DNA of 33,428 nt from a virus. Position 1 is the stretch's first letter; every line of letters begins with the position of its first letter. The notes below the pieces were generated by a model. That model was not told the origin of the DNA, did no database searches, and saw only the letters and a program-made list of their open reading frames with translations. This document shows, in pieces, positions 4,569 through 11,280 of the stretch. The stretch lies in the IMG/VR virus record IMGVR_UViG_3300027848_000061, positions 1 to 33,428 of that record; one strand, written 5' to 3'. The translations under genes were made by a program, and so were the position numbers.

Positions 4569-4627
4569 TAGCCCCACTGGTCAGCCAGCGCGACCAGCAG
4601 TGCTACGGCTATTTCGGTTTTCGTCAT
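4568..4627 (-). CDS. 19-codon micro-ORF with a conserved ribosome site
   Basis: MTKTEIAVALLVALADQWG is preceded by GGAGCAAACGAC, the same box found before two Ala-rich genes, and its ATG overlaps the stop of the 79-aa Ala-rich gene. The product is hydrophobic enough in the middle to be a membrane peptide. It ends where the duplicated promoter begins. It may be real, or the truncated start of a former Ala-rich paralogue cut off by the promoter duplication. Confidence 0.45.
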   Translation of the reverse strand: MTKTEIAVALLVALADQWG

Positions 4628-4863
4628 GTCGTTTGCTCCTTGGCATCGCGGGCTGCGACGTAAGCGGCGCAAGCGGCTTCGGCTGCGTGGTGGGCGTCGT
4701 GGTAGGCTTCGCGGGTGGCGCGGTAAGTTTCGGCGTCGGCGGCTAGGGCTGCGAGGTAAGCGGCGGCGGCGAAAACGGCGGCTTTGTTGGCGTCGTCGGC
4801 TGCGTCGTAGGCAGCGCGGGCAGCGAGGGCTGCGGCGGCGGTCTGGTCGGTGATGTCGGTCAT
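4624..4863 (-). CDS. Alanine-rich helical protein, 79 aa, first gene of the leftward operon
   Basis: Starts MTDITDQTAAAALAARAAYD and keeps an Ala-dominated pattern with spaced Tyr, Asp, His and Arg to the end (AAEAACAAYVAARDAKEQTT). It resembles the proteins at 2397-2693 and 3041-3376 in start, composition and spacing and shares the ribosome-site box GGAGCAAACGAC with the first. It is the first gene leftward from the divergent control region with the operator-like palindromes, so it is probably expressed very early. No domain recognised. A long amphipathic helix could coat a partner or membrane, but nothing in the sequence decides this. Confidence 0.7.
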   Translation of the reverse strand: MTDITDQTAAAALAARAAYDAADDANKAAVFAAAAYLAALAADAETYRATREAYHDAHHAAEAACAAYVAARDAKEQTT

Positions 4864-4899
4864 GTCGTTTGCTCCTGTGTGCGTTGCTGATGCAGATCA

Positions 4900-4948
4900 T
4901 TTAGCAAAGCTAAAACATCATGTCCAGCCTTTTGCTAAACATTTTAGC
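4900..4948. promoter_or_regulatory. Two operator-like palindromes in the divergent early control region
   Basis: TTTAGC-AAA-GCTAAA (4900-4914) and GCTAAA-CAT-TTTAGC (4934-4948) are perfect 6+6 palindromes built from the same hexamer in opposite order, 19 bp apart, between the leftward Ala-rich operon and the rightward Cro-like gene. A minus-strand promoter may use TGGACA (4920-4925) with TAAATG 17 bp on, overlapping the first site. A regulator encoded nearby (4984-5196 or 3773-3970) is the natural ligand. Confidence 0.6.
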
Positions 4949-4983
4949 TTTATTTTAGACGGCGGGCGCGCTATGGTGGCTGC

Positions 4984-5196
4984 ATGACATTGCACGAGTA
5001 TCTAAAGGCCGAACAAGCCCCGACACTTTCATCTCTTGCGGCGTCCCTAGGCGTCTCGGTCGGCAGGCTATCGCAGTTGCGCAGATCGACCAAGTGGCCT
5101 GCGCGCCTCGCCCTAAAGCTAGAGCAAGCTACCGGCGGTGCCATCAATGCGGCGGTCATCTCCGAAATCGTGGCAGAATGCAGGCACACAGCGTGA
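4984..5196 (+). CDS. Cro/YdaS-like helix-turn-helix protein, 70 aa
   Basis: The sequence HEYLKAEQAPTLSSLAASLG followed by VSVGRLSQLRR is a Cro-type helix-turn-helix, of the short YdaS-like kind used by phages to bind operators. Its C-terminal half is helical and may dimerise. The ATG has only a weak GGTGG upstream, and with the operator so close the transcript may have a very short leader. It begins the rightward unit facing the Ala-rich operon, and its stop overlaps the GTG of the next gene. The likely job is control of the divergent promoters through the palindromes at 4900-4948. Confidence 0.8.
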   Translation: MTLHEYLKAEQAPTLSSLAASLGVSVGRLSQLRRSTKWPARLALKLEQATGGAINAAVISEIVAECRHTA

Positions 5197-5372
5197 GGCT
5201 CTACGGCTCAAAGCGACCATCAAAGGCCGCGCGCACAGCCGCGCTCTATGCGATGCTAGTTATGACTAGGGACATTGACGCGAAAAGCCCCGAAAGCCTG
5301 GAGCGCAGCTATGGGCTAGGGCCAAAGACGACCGCTGAGATGCTCAAGGCAGAGCGGGATCGCAGGTCTTGA
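5193..5372 (+). CDS. Small basic protein with a possible DNA-binding helix pair, 59 aa
   Basis: The GTG start overlaps the TGA of the Cro-like gene; an in-frame ATG at 5178 is an alternative. The protein starts with a basic segment (RLYGSKRPSKAARTAALYAM) and ends with SLERSYGLGPKTTAEMLKAE, which has the shape of a helix-turn-helix. No family recognised. It is coupled at both ends (its stop overlaps the next TTG), so it belongs to the Cro-nuclease operon and may be a second small regulator. Confidence 0.65.
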   Translation: MRLYGSKRPSKAARTAALYAMLVMTRDIDAKSPESLERSYGLGPKTTAEMLKAERDRRS

Positions 5373-5806
5373 TAAACTTCGGCCACCTGGAAAGCAGCCT
5401 TAACCCAGAACCACTGTTTTTTGTGCAGCAGCCAGACGGCGTCACCGGCTGGGCGGAAATTGACAGGCAGGCCGCTTTCCTGAAACACATAAGGTTGGCT
5501 AACCCTAGACTCCTGGTATTTGCGACCCCGAACGCAGGCAAGCGCAATCCCTTCCTCGCCCGCAAGGAGGGCATCATGGCGGGTGTGTTCGACATCTGCG
5601 TGATCGGCGTAGGCATGGTCGCTTACATCGAGTTTAAGGGCTACGCCAAGTCAGGCAACAAAGGCAAATTGTCGAACGCGCAGATCGAGTTTGGCAACCG
5701 CTGCGTTGCCTTGCAGATTCCCTGCGCGTGTTTTTACGACCCGCACGCGGCAGTAGATTGGCTCAAGTCTGTTGGGTTTGCTGCAAGGTCATCGACTCGA
5801 CACTAG
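5369..5806 (+). CDS. VRR-NUC domain nuclease, 145 aa
   Basis: The VRR-NUC fold is visible: ATPNAGKRNPF (52-62), AGVFDI with Asp75 (71-76), IEFK with Glu88 and Lys90 (87-90), and NAQIEFGNRC with Gln105 (103-112). These form the PD-(D/E)XK active site of small phage nucleases thought to act on branched DNA such as Holliday junctions or replication forks. The only start matching the full domain is a TTG overlapping the previous stop (TTGA). Its stop TAG shares the palindrome CTAG with the stop of the convergent gene on the other strand. Likely role: junction resolution or trimming during replication and packaging. Confidence 0.85.
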   Translation: MINFGHLESSLNPEPLFFVQQPDGVTGWAEIDRQAAFLKHIRLANPRLLVFATPNAGKRNPFLARKEGIMAGVFDICVIGVGMVAYIEFKGYAKSGNKGKLSNAQIEFGNRCVALQIPCACFYDPHAAVDWLKSVGFAARSSTRH

Positions 5807-6000
5807 GCCGCTTTGATCGCAGCGACATCCCAAGCGTCGCCAGTGCGCGACCAGCGCAGGTCTTTGGCAAGATAGCCGTGATCGGCGTGGATCATGCCGT
5901 TTGCGTATTGCACGATCAGCCGCACCTGCCCGCTCGGAGGCATCGCCCATTGTGTCCGCTCAAAGCCTGGCGCTGGTATATGATGCGGGCCTGTCAGCAT
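5803..6000 (-). CDS. Small hypothetical protein, 65 aa
   Basis: The last gene of the leftward recombination operon. It has an aromatic, beta-rich pattern (SGQVRLIVQYANGMIHADHG, then YLAKDLRWSRTGDAWDVAAI), compatible with a small beta-sheet protein. Family not recognised. The ATG overlaps the stop of the GcrA-like gene by a few bases, so translation is probably coupled. Its stop overlaps that of the VRR-NUC gene on the other strand. Confidence 0.65.
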   Translation of the reverse strand: MLTGPHHIPAPGFERTQWAMPPSGQVRLIVQYANGMIHADHGYLAKDLRWSRTGDAWDVAAIKAA

Positions 6001-6260
6001 TGCGCGCCTATGTCCTGCGCATCGTCCGCTCGGCCATCAGATCGGCAATCGCGGCCTGTCGCAACGCTGGATGCGCACACCTTGTAAGTGATCGGGCTGG
6101 GCCGCTCCGGTAGCTCCAGCCGGTAACGCCTCCCGCTTATGGCGTTTCTGCTGCGCCCTATGACCTCTGCGATGGCCGAATTGGTAAGACCGGCACTCCA
6201 CAACTCCTTTAGGCGCAAGTCCTCGTCATCGGTCCAAGGTTTTGTGCGGGGTAAGATCAT
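5994..6260 (-). CDS. GcrA-like helix-turn-helix regulator, 88 aa
   Basis: The N-terminal part (KPWTDDEDLRLKELWSAGLT, then NSAIAEVIGRSRNAISGRRY) is the Trp-containing helix-turn-helix of the GcrA family. In alphaproteobacteria GcrA binds sigma-70 and methylated promoters and controls cell-cycle genes. The rest is short, basic and unlike the C-terminal half of cellular GcrA, so this is a truncated phage version that keeps only DNA binding. The ATG at 6260 overlaps the exonuclease stop (ATGA); a TTG at 6272 is less likely. It may redirect host transcription or act on the phage's methylated DNA. This gene is a main reason to suspect an alphaproteobacterial host. Confidence 0.75.
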   Translation of the reverse strand: MILPRTKPWTDDEDLRLKELWSAGLTNSAIAEVIGRSRNAISGRRYRLELPERPSPITYKVCASSVATGRDCRSDGRADDAQDIGAQC

Positions 6261-7120
6261 GTTAGCCGCCAATATGTTGTTGCCTTGCCACGATACGGCT
6301 CAAGGTCCGCGTCTGGCATTAGCCGCTTAACCGCTTGCGCGTAGGCAACCGCGCCCTTCCTTTCCGTCAGCGTGAGCTTGCGCCCACATATCACGGCGCT
6401 CTTGCTTCCAGACATCGACACAAAACTTTCAAGCAGTTTGCGCCTAGTGTCTATCAGGCCGTCGATATGCTCATTGAGCCAATCCCAGGTTGCGACCATG
6501 CTGCGAGCCTCGTCGGTGTCGATTTCAGGCACGCGCGAACCCCGATAATGGTCGGCGTTGTCTGTAACCTCCGCAAGAAACTCGGCGTGAAATTGGCGCA
6601 GGGCAGACATATGCGGCCAATCGGGATCGCGCAGCACCTTTTCGATCCGCGTGTCGTGCGGTGCCCACTGGTAAAACCAGCAATGCGGGGCGTCGGTGCA
6701 GATCATCTGCATCTGCATTTGTGCAAGGTAGTGAGGCTGTTGCGCCGCGCTCTTAAAGATCGGGCGCTCCTGTTTGCGCAGGCCGAAAGGACATTTGACC
6801 TCCAACAATCCGCCGTCGCTAACGTATCCGTCAGGCGATGCGCCCGCCCAATCCTCAAACGGGACGAATGGCGCTGCCGTGACGGTCAACCCTGTCTCGA
6901 TTTGGAACTCGACCACAGCGCCTGCCTCGTGATGCGACCCGTATCTGGTCGCTATGTTACCTTGGAACTCGGTCGGCTCACCGATAGCCGCGCGCACCAT
7001 CGAACGCATTGCATCTGCGCGGGTCATATAAATCGCAATGCCGAGTATGGCACCGGCCAGGCTTGCGGTGACGCGGCCCTTGCGCGCCTCAAACCATTCT
7101 GGCGTCCCTTGGTCGATCAT
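6257..7120 (-). CDS. YqaJ/lambda-exonuclease family recombination nuclease, 287 aa
   Basis: A 5'-to-3' exonuclease of the YqaJ/lambda Exo type, which resects double-stranded ends to make single strands for annealing. Motifs in order: GTPEWFEARKGRVTAS (5-20), GSHHEAGAVVEF (61-72), ASPDGYV with Asp97 (94-100), LLEVKCPF with Glu107 and Lys109 (105-112), and HYLAQMQMQM (130-139). These are the full PD-(D/E)XK catalytic set and the usual helix after it. Length is normal. GGAGAG lies just before the ATG. It works with the Sak4-like ATPase and SSB-like protein encoded upstream in the same operon. Two hairpins separate it from the SSB-like gene. Confidence 0.9.
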   Translation of the reverse strand: MIDQGTPEWFEARKGRVTASLAGAILGIAIYMTRADAMRSMVRAAIGEPTEFQGNIATRYGSHHEAGAVVEFQIETGLTVTAAPFVPFEDWAGASPDGYVSDGGLLEVKCPFGLRKQERPIFKSAAQQPHYLAQMQMQMICTDAPHCWFYQWAPHDTRIEKVLRDPDWPHMSALRQFHAEFLAEVTDNADHYRGSRVPEIDTDEARSMVATWDWLNEHIDGLIDTRRKLLESFVSMSGSKSAVICGRKLTLTERKGAVAYAQAVKRLMPDADLEPYRGKATTYWRLT

Positions 7121-7142
7121 GAATCTCTCCGATAAGTAGGGT

Positions 7143-7192
7143 GGCAGACTGTCGCACTCGGTCTGCCAGCGAGTAACGCGGGTCTAGCCCGC
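7143..7192 (-). promoter_or_regulatory. Two hairpins between SSB-like and exonuclease genes
   Basis: GGCAGAC (7143-7149) pairs with GTCTGCC (7161-7167), and GCGGG (7178-7182) pairs with CCCGC (7188-7192). They fill the only sizeable gap in this operon (7121-7202). No T-run follows, so partial termination or an RNA processing/stability role is more likely than full termination. Confidence 0.45.
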
Positions 7193-7202
7193 TGCGTATA
7201 AG

Positions 7203-7766
7203 CTAGAAGGGGATTTCGTCCGACAGATCATCATGCCGAGCAATGCTGCTGGCAGGCTTACCGGCACCTGCTGGCACATCCAATTCCTGCCCTTTAGGCG
7301 AGATCGCCTTGACCCAGTTACCTACAGTGCCACCGATCTCCCAGACGCCCAGCTTAATCACAGCGACCTTGTGCTGCAAGGCAATGGCAAGCGCATCGTT
7401 GTCTGGCTTGCCGTTAATCTTGGCGAGCTTGCCGCCCGCGATAGCGTCGATCTTGGCAAGCATTGCCAGCGCCTTGTCACGCTTTGCACCGGCATCCTTG
7501 GCGTTGGGATCGGCGTCCGTGACCCAAAGTTTTTGAAAAACTACCCGCCGAGCAACAGAGTCCGGCTTTTCGATCCGCCATTGCAGGTTAATGTATTCCG
7601 GCTGTCCGTCCTCTTCGCGGCCAGTTTTCCATGCCGCGATTTCGATGAACGCCTGAACGCTGCTGTTTTCGGGCAGTGGCTCGCTGCTCCCGCCCGCGTC
7701 ATAAGTGCCTTCGGCCTGCACGTTTACGGTTGCGGCAGTGCCTGCGGATGTTGTCCAAAAGCTCAT
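7203..7766 (-). CDS. SSB-like single-stranded DNA-binding protein (DUF669-type), 187 aa
   Basis: The protein ends DDLSDEIPF, matching the acidic tip with terminal Pro-Phe by which SSB proteins recruit partners. The body is beta-rich with conserved-looking strands (YINLQWRIEKPDSVARRVVF) and Gly-Ala linkers, matching the DUF669-type phage proteins that accompany Sak4 ATPases. It should coat single strands made by the exonuclease downstream and hand them to the annealing ATPase. It is coupled to the Sak4-like gene (4-nt overlap). I infer SSB function from the tip, size and neighbours rather than from a clear OB-fold signature. Confidence 0.8.
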   Translation of the reverse strand: MSFWTTSAGTAATVNVQAEGTYDAGGSSEPLPENSSVQAFIEIAAWKTGREEDGQPEYINLQWRIEKPDSVARRVVFQKLWVTDADPNAKDAGAKRDKALAMLAKIDAIAGGKLAKINGKPDNDALAIALQHKVAVIKLGVWEIGGTVGNWVKAISPKGQELDVPAGAGKPASSIARHDDLSDEIPF

Positions 7767-8563
7767 TGTGCTGTTTCCTTTTCATTGGTTTCGGGTTTGG
7801 GGTTGGCTGGGATTGCGGACATCACGGCCAGCAGCGGATTAGTGCCAGGCGCAAAGTCTATCGGCTCGGTGATACCTAGACCGTTTTTCGTGACGCTGGC
7901 GGCAGTGGCGTGGCAAACGATCTCGCGGCTACCATCGGACACAACCTTTTTGCGCTCTCCCTCATCGCCTCGAAGTGCGCTTGTCAGGCGCACAAGCGCC
8001 ACCAAGTCGACATCGTCGACATACGGCGCGATGCTCTTGGACATAAGGCGCAGCGAATACCGCTGGTAATCGTCGCAATCAGGCAGGCGCATAGTCTCAA
8101 GATCGGCATGGCCGATAAAGACAACCGCCATGCCCTTGCGAGTATTGAGCGCAGCAGCAGCCTTGCGAATGCGCGAATGCTGCGATGCCACGGCAGCAGG
8201 ACCGTTGCCGTAACCGCCCAGCGCCTGATTGATGCCTTTAGACCGCTTATCGGTTTCGAGGATTTCACGAATGAAAAGCTCCTCCAGCTTGGTCACGCTG
8301 TCGATCACAAGCGTGTCATAGCTGTGATCCTCGTTAAGCAGAGCCATTAGCTGCTCCCACACGCCAGCCGCCTCAGTGATGACAGGAAAGGCGTCTGGCG
8401 CATCGAGGCTTTTCTCGATCCGGCTTAGTCCGTCTTCGGCGCGAAGGAAAACAGGGTTGGGAAATGACGCAGCTAGGCTGCTCTTGCCTGTCCCAGCGTC
8501 CCCTAAAATCGTGATGATCGGCGGACGCGGTTGCGGTTTGGAGATCGTGCGAAGCACACTCAT
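7763..8563 (-). CDS. Sak4-like RecA-type ATPase, single-strand annealing recombinase, 266 aa
   Basis: Walker A GDAGTGKSS (21-29) and Walker B TLVIDS (84-89) with the intervening SRIEKSLDAPDAFPVIT spacing are those of the AAA_24/Sak4 family, RecA-core proteins that stimulate strand annealing with the help of SSB. A sensor-like region (MAVVFIGHADLETMRLPDCD) follows. Length is standard. GAGGTG lies 6 nt before the ATG, one of the best ribosome sites here. It heads the leftward recombination operon, facing the P22-Cro-like gene across a palindromic control region. Together with exonuclease and SSB it gives the phage its own homologous recombination. Confidence 0.88.
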   Translation of the reverse strand: MSVLRTISKPQPRPPIITILGDAGTGKSSLAASFPNPVFLRAEDGLSRIEKSLDAPDAFPVITEAAGVWEQLMALLNEDHSYDTLVIDSVTKLEELFIREILETDKRSKGINQALGGYGNGPAAVASQHSRIRKAAAALNTRKGMAVVFIGHADLETMRLPDCDDYQRYSLRLMSKSIAPYVDDVDLVALVRLTSALRGDEGERKKVVSDGSREIVCHATAASVTKNGLGITEPIDFAPGTNPLLAVMSAIPANPKPETNEKETAQ

Positions 8564-8615
8564 TTTTTCACCTCATTGGGTTTGTGCCGGTAGGGGCGGC
8601 TAACTAACACCTACT

Positions 8616-8652
8616 GCTTTACATCTAGGTCATTAAACCTTAGTTGTAAAGC
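8616..8652. promoter_or_regulatory. 37-bp palindrome in the divergent Sak4/Cro control region
   Basis: The outer arms GCTTTACA (8616-8623) and TGTAAAGC (8645-8652) are perfect; the inner arms CTAGGT and ACCTTAG match with one extra base. Read either way it offers TTTACA followed after 17 bp by TAG-type hexamers, so it may hold two face-to-face promoters as well as an operator. A further TTGTAACAA palindrome lies at 8657-8665. The P22-Cro-like product of 8676-8834 is the likely ligand. Confidence 0.6.
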
Positions 8653-8675
8653 GGGATTGTAACAAGGATTAGCAA

Positions 8676-8834
8676 ATGAGCAAAACCGAGGCACTTTCAC
8701 TATTTGGCGGGAGGGTGCGGGCGCTGGCCCAAGCCCTTGGAATTACACAGCAAGCGGTAAGCCAGTGGGGCGAGATCATCCCGCCGCTGCGCTCGTTTCA
8801 GATCGCGGAAATCGTCGCTGCAAGGGCGCAATAA
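8676..8834 (+). CDS. P22-Cro-like repressor, 52 aa
   Basis: The sequence LSLFGGRVRALAQALGITQQ followed by AVSQWGEIIPPLRSFQIAEI follows phage P22 Cro closely (FG..RAVAKALGIS.AAVSQWKEVIP), including the recognition helix QQAVSQW and the IP turn. Such proteins bind operators as dimers and shut down early transcription. AAGGA lies 7 nt before the ATG. It is transcribed away from the Sak4-like gene across the 37-bp palindrome, and leads into the primase. No partner repressor gene is visible next to it, so it may work alone as a timing repressor in a lytic phage. Confidence 0.88.
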   Translation: MSKTEALSLFGGRVRALAQALGITQQAVSQWGEIIPPLRSFQIAEIVAARAQ

Positions 8835-8860
8835 GCGCCAGCATGAAAAGGGGATAGTGA

Positions 8861-11257
8861 ATGGAAATTAACTTTGACGCGGTGCGCAGGCAGCATCCAA
8901 TTGCCGACATTATCGGGCAGGCCATTAAACTCACAAAACAGGGCCGCGAATATAAGGGATGCTGTCCGTTCCATACGGAAAAAACCCCTAGTTTTCACGT
9001 GGTCCCGGACAAAGATTTTGCTCATTGCTTCGGCTGCGGCTGGAATGGCGATGTCGTCGATTTCGTCGCGGCATATCAGGGCATCTCCTTGGGCGAGGCG
9101 GTCGATATGCTTACCGGCGGCGGCGAAGTGCGCGAAACCACCGCAGAGGAAAAGGCGCAGCGCGAGGCGATTCTTGCCCAGCGTGAACAGGCGCAGCGCG
9201 CTGACAGGGCCAAGGCGGTGGCCTGTGCCACTAAGGAATGGGGCACAGCCGAACATGCAGACGCGCATCATCCCTACCTAGTCCGCAAGCAGGTAGAGGC
9301 GCACACTTGCCGCCAGACAAGCGGCGGCGATCTGCTGCTGCCGATCTATGACGCGCAGGGCGACATCCAATCGGTGCAGACCATTGCCGATGACGGGTCG
9401 AAGAAGTTTTTTGCCGGAGCGCCGACAGGGCTGGGCCGCATGATGGTCGGCATTAACATGGGCCGCGTCATATTATGCGAGGGCTATGCTACAGGCGTGT
9501 CTATATTTGACGCAGTGCTAGATCAGGTGTGCGTGACGTATTCCTGCGAAAACATGGAAAAAGTCGCGCGCGAAAAGGCGGCTGATGGGCAGGTTATCAT
9601 TCTTGCCGCTGATACCGGATTGTCGGCGGAGAAAATGGCTAGGCTGGCGCGCGAGCTTAACTGCCCGCTTGTTGTGCCGCGCGATGATCTACCGGACGAC
9701 GGGACGGATTTTAACGACCAGGCGCAAGCGTTTGGCAGGGATTGTGTGGCGCAGACATTCCGCGCGGCGCTGAAATACTATTACGACTCCCGCGCAGCAC
9801 CTGACGCGCCTAGTCCTGCTGATGTCGGGCCGGTTGACCTGTGGGCAAAGCCAGCAGTGCCGGAATTGCCGCGCGGGCTGTTGCCGCCCGTCATCGAGGA
9901 AATGGCTTTCGCGATTAGCCGCCAGATGGGGACAGACCCAGCCGGTCTGGCAATGGCTGCGCTTGCCGTATGCGGGGCCGCGATACCGGACAGCGTAAGG
10001 CTCCAACCCAAGCTGCACGAAAAAGAGTGGCAAGAAAGCGCGCGGCTCTGGGTGATGCTTGTTGGCGATCCGTCATCGAAGAAAAGCCCGATCTATAAAT
10101 ATGCGACAAAGCCTGTGAAGCAGATCGACAAGCAGTTGCGCGAGGAAAACAGCCGCGCACTGCTGGAATGGCAGAAGAAAAAGCAGGACGGCATAGATGA
10201 GCCTAAGCCACCTTGCCCGCGACTATACGTCAGCGATGCTACACAAGAGGCCGTGCAGCGCATTTGCGCAGATAGTCCCGAAGGGGTGATGTTGTTGCGC
10301 GATGAGCTTAAAGGGATGTTTGCGGGCATCGGCAAATATACGGCAGGCAAGGGCGGCGGCGACAGCTCGTTCTGGCTCGAAAGCTATAACGGCGGGGCTT
10401 ACATGGGCGACCGCGTAGGCAGCGGGAACACAGCGGTCGAGAACCTTTCGCTGTCCATGCTTGGCTCGATCCAGCCGGAAGTCGTGCGCGGCATCTTTTC
10501 GGGCGCAGAAGACAACGGGCTGTTGCAGCGTTTCATCCCTATCATCTTGCGGGATAGCGGCGACGAGGAGGACGAGCCACTGCCGCCTGTATATGAGGCA
10601 TACTGCCACACGGTCGAGGCGCTAAGGTCGATCAAGCCACCGTCCAGTTTCTTCGGCACGAAGCCTTTGCAATATTGCGAGGAGGGCTTGATCTTGCGCC
10701 GCGATCTGGTGCGTCGGCAACAGCAGGCATCCCGCACGATGGCCGGTTTCAACAATATGTTGTCGTCGCACATCCGCAAGCACGAGGGGCTGTTCGTGCG
10801 CCTGTGCGTCATCTGGCATTGCCTCGAAAACATGACGGCAAACGGATTGCCGGAAGTTGTGCCGATCAGGACAGTGCGGCGCGTCGAGCAATTCCTGTCT
10901 GGCTTTATCATGGGCCAATCGGTCGCGTTTTATACAGGCGTGCTGGGCATGACCGATAGGTTTGAATGCGTAACAGACGTTGCGGGCCATATTCTGGCGC
11001 AAAAGCTGGACCATGTAACGCTGCGCGATCTGTCGAAAAATGTCCGCAGCACCAAGGCGCTCGGTAAGGAAAGCAAGATCGCGGTGATGGAGCGGCTGGA
11101 AATGTCCGGCTGGGTTTATCGGGATGACAAGCGCAAGGATTCGGCGCGCTGGGTGGTCGAGCAAGGGGTGCATGAGATGTTCGCAAACAGGGCTGGAGAG
11201 GAGCGCGAGAGACGCCTCGAAATCCACAAAATCATGCGGGAGATGGGAGCGGGCTAG
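8861..11257 (+). CDS. Primase-helicase: CHC2 zinc finger, TOPRIM and DUF3987 domains, 798 aa
   Basis: Residues 1-90 are a DnaG-type CHC2 zinc finger (CCPFHTEKTPSF at 34-45, HCFGCGWNGD at 55-64; ligands C35, H38, C56, C59). Residues about 150-290 are a TOPRIM-like catalytic region (VILCEGYATG at 203-212, VIILAADTG at 245-253, GTDFND at 281-286). Residues about 336-700 are a DUF3987 ATPase/helicase region with an atypical P-loop GDPSSKKSP (402-410). The C-terminus is helical and basic. One polypeptide thus primes and probably unwinds DNA. AGGGG precedes the ATG. The origin-like repeats lie immediately downstream (11281-11460), the expected place for its binding site. Confidence 0.92.
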   Translation: MEINFDAVRRQHPIADIIGQAIKLTKQGREYKGCCPFHTEKTPSFHVVPDKDFAHCFGCGWNGDVVDFVAAYQGISLGEAVDMLTGGGEVRETTAEEKAQREAILAQREQAQRADRAKAVACATKEWGTAEHADAHHPYLVRKQVEAHTCRQTSGGDLLLPIYDAQGDIQSVQTIADDGSKKFFAGAPTGLGRMMVGINMGRVILCEGYATGVSIFDAVLDQVCVTYSCENMEKVAREKAADGQVIILAADTGLSAEKMARLARELNCPLVVPRDDLPDDGTDFNDQAQAFGRDCVAQTFRAALKYYYDSRAAPDAPSPADVGPVDLWAKPAVPELPRGLLPPVIEEMAFAISRQMGTDPAGLAMAALAVCGAAIPDSVRLQPKLHEKEWQESARLWVMLVGDPSSKKSPIYKYATKPVKQIDKQLREENSRALLEWQKKKQDGIDEPKPPCPRLYVSDATQEAVQRICADSPEGVMLLRDELKGMFAGIGKYTAGKGGGDSSFWLESYNGGAYMGDRVGSGNTAVENLSLSMLGSIQPEVVRGIFSGAEDNGLLQRFIPIILRDSGDEEDEPLPPVYEAYCHTVEALRSIKPPSSFFGTKPLQYCEEGLILRRDLVRRQQQASRTMAGFNNMLSSHIRKHEGLFVRLCVIWHCLENMTANGLPEVVPIRTVRRVEQFLSGFIMGQSVAFYTGVLGMTDRFECVTDVAGHILAQKLDHVTLRDLSKNVRSTKALGKESKIAVMERLEMSGWVYRDDKRKDSARWVVEQGVHEMFANRAGEERERRLEIHKIMREMGAG

Positions 11258-11280
11258 GCGCTCCGTTCATGTTCATCGGG

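Noticed and set aside
6335-7135. 266-codon ORF on the + strand
   Set aside because: Lies exactly opposite the YqaJ-type exonuclease, which has all catalytic motifs; it is Arg/His-rich without domain or ribosome site.
7233-8069. 278-codon ORF on the + strand
   Set aside because: Antisense to the SSB-like and Sak4-like genes, crosses their boundary and has no recognisable domain.
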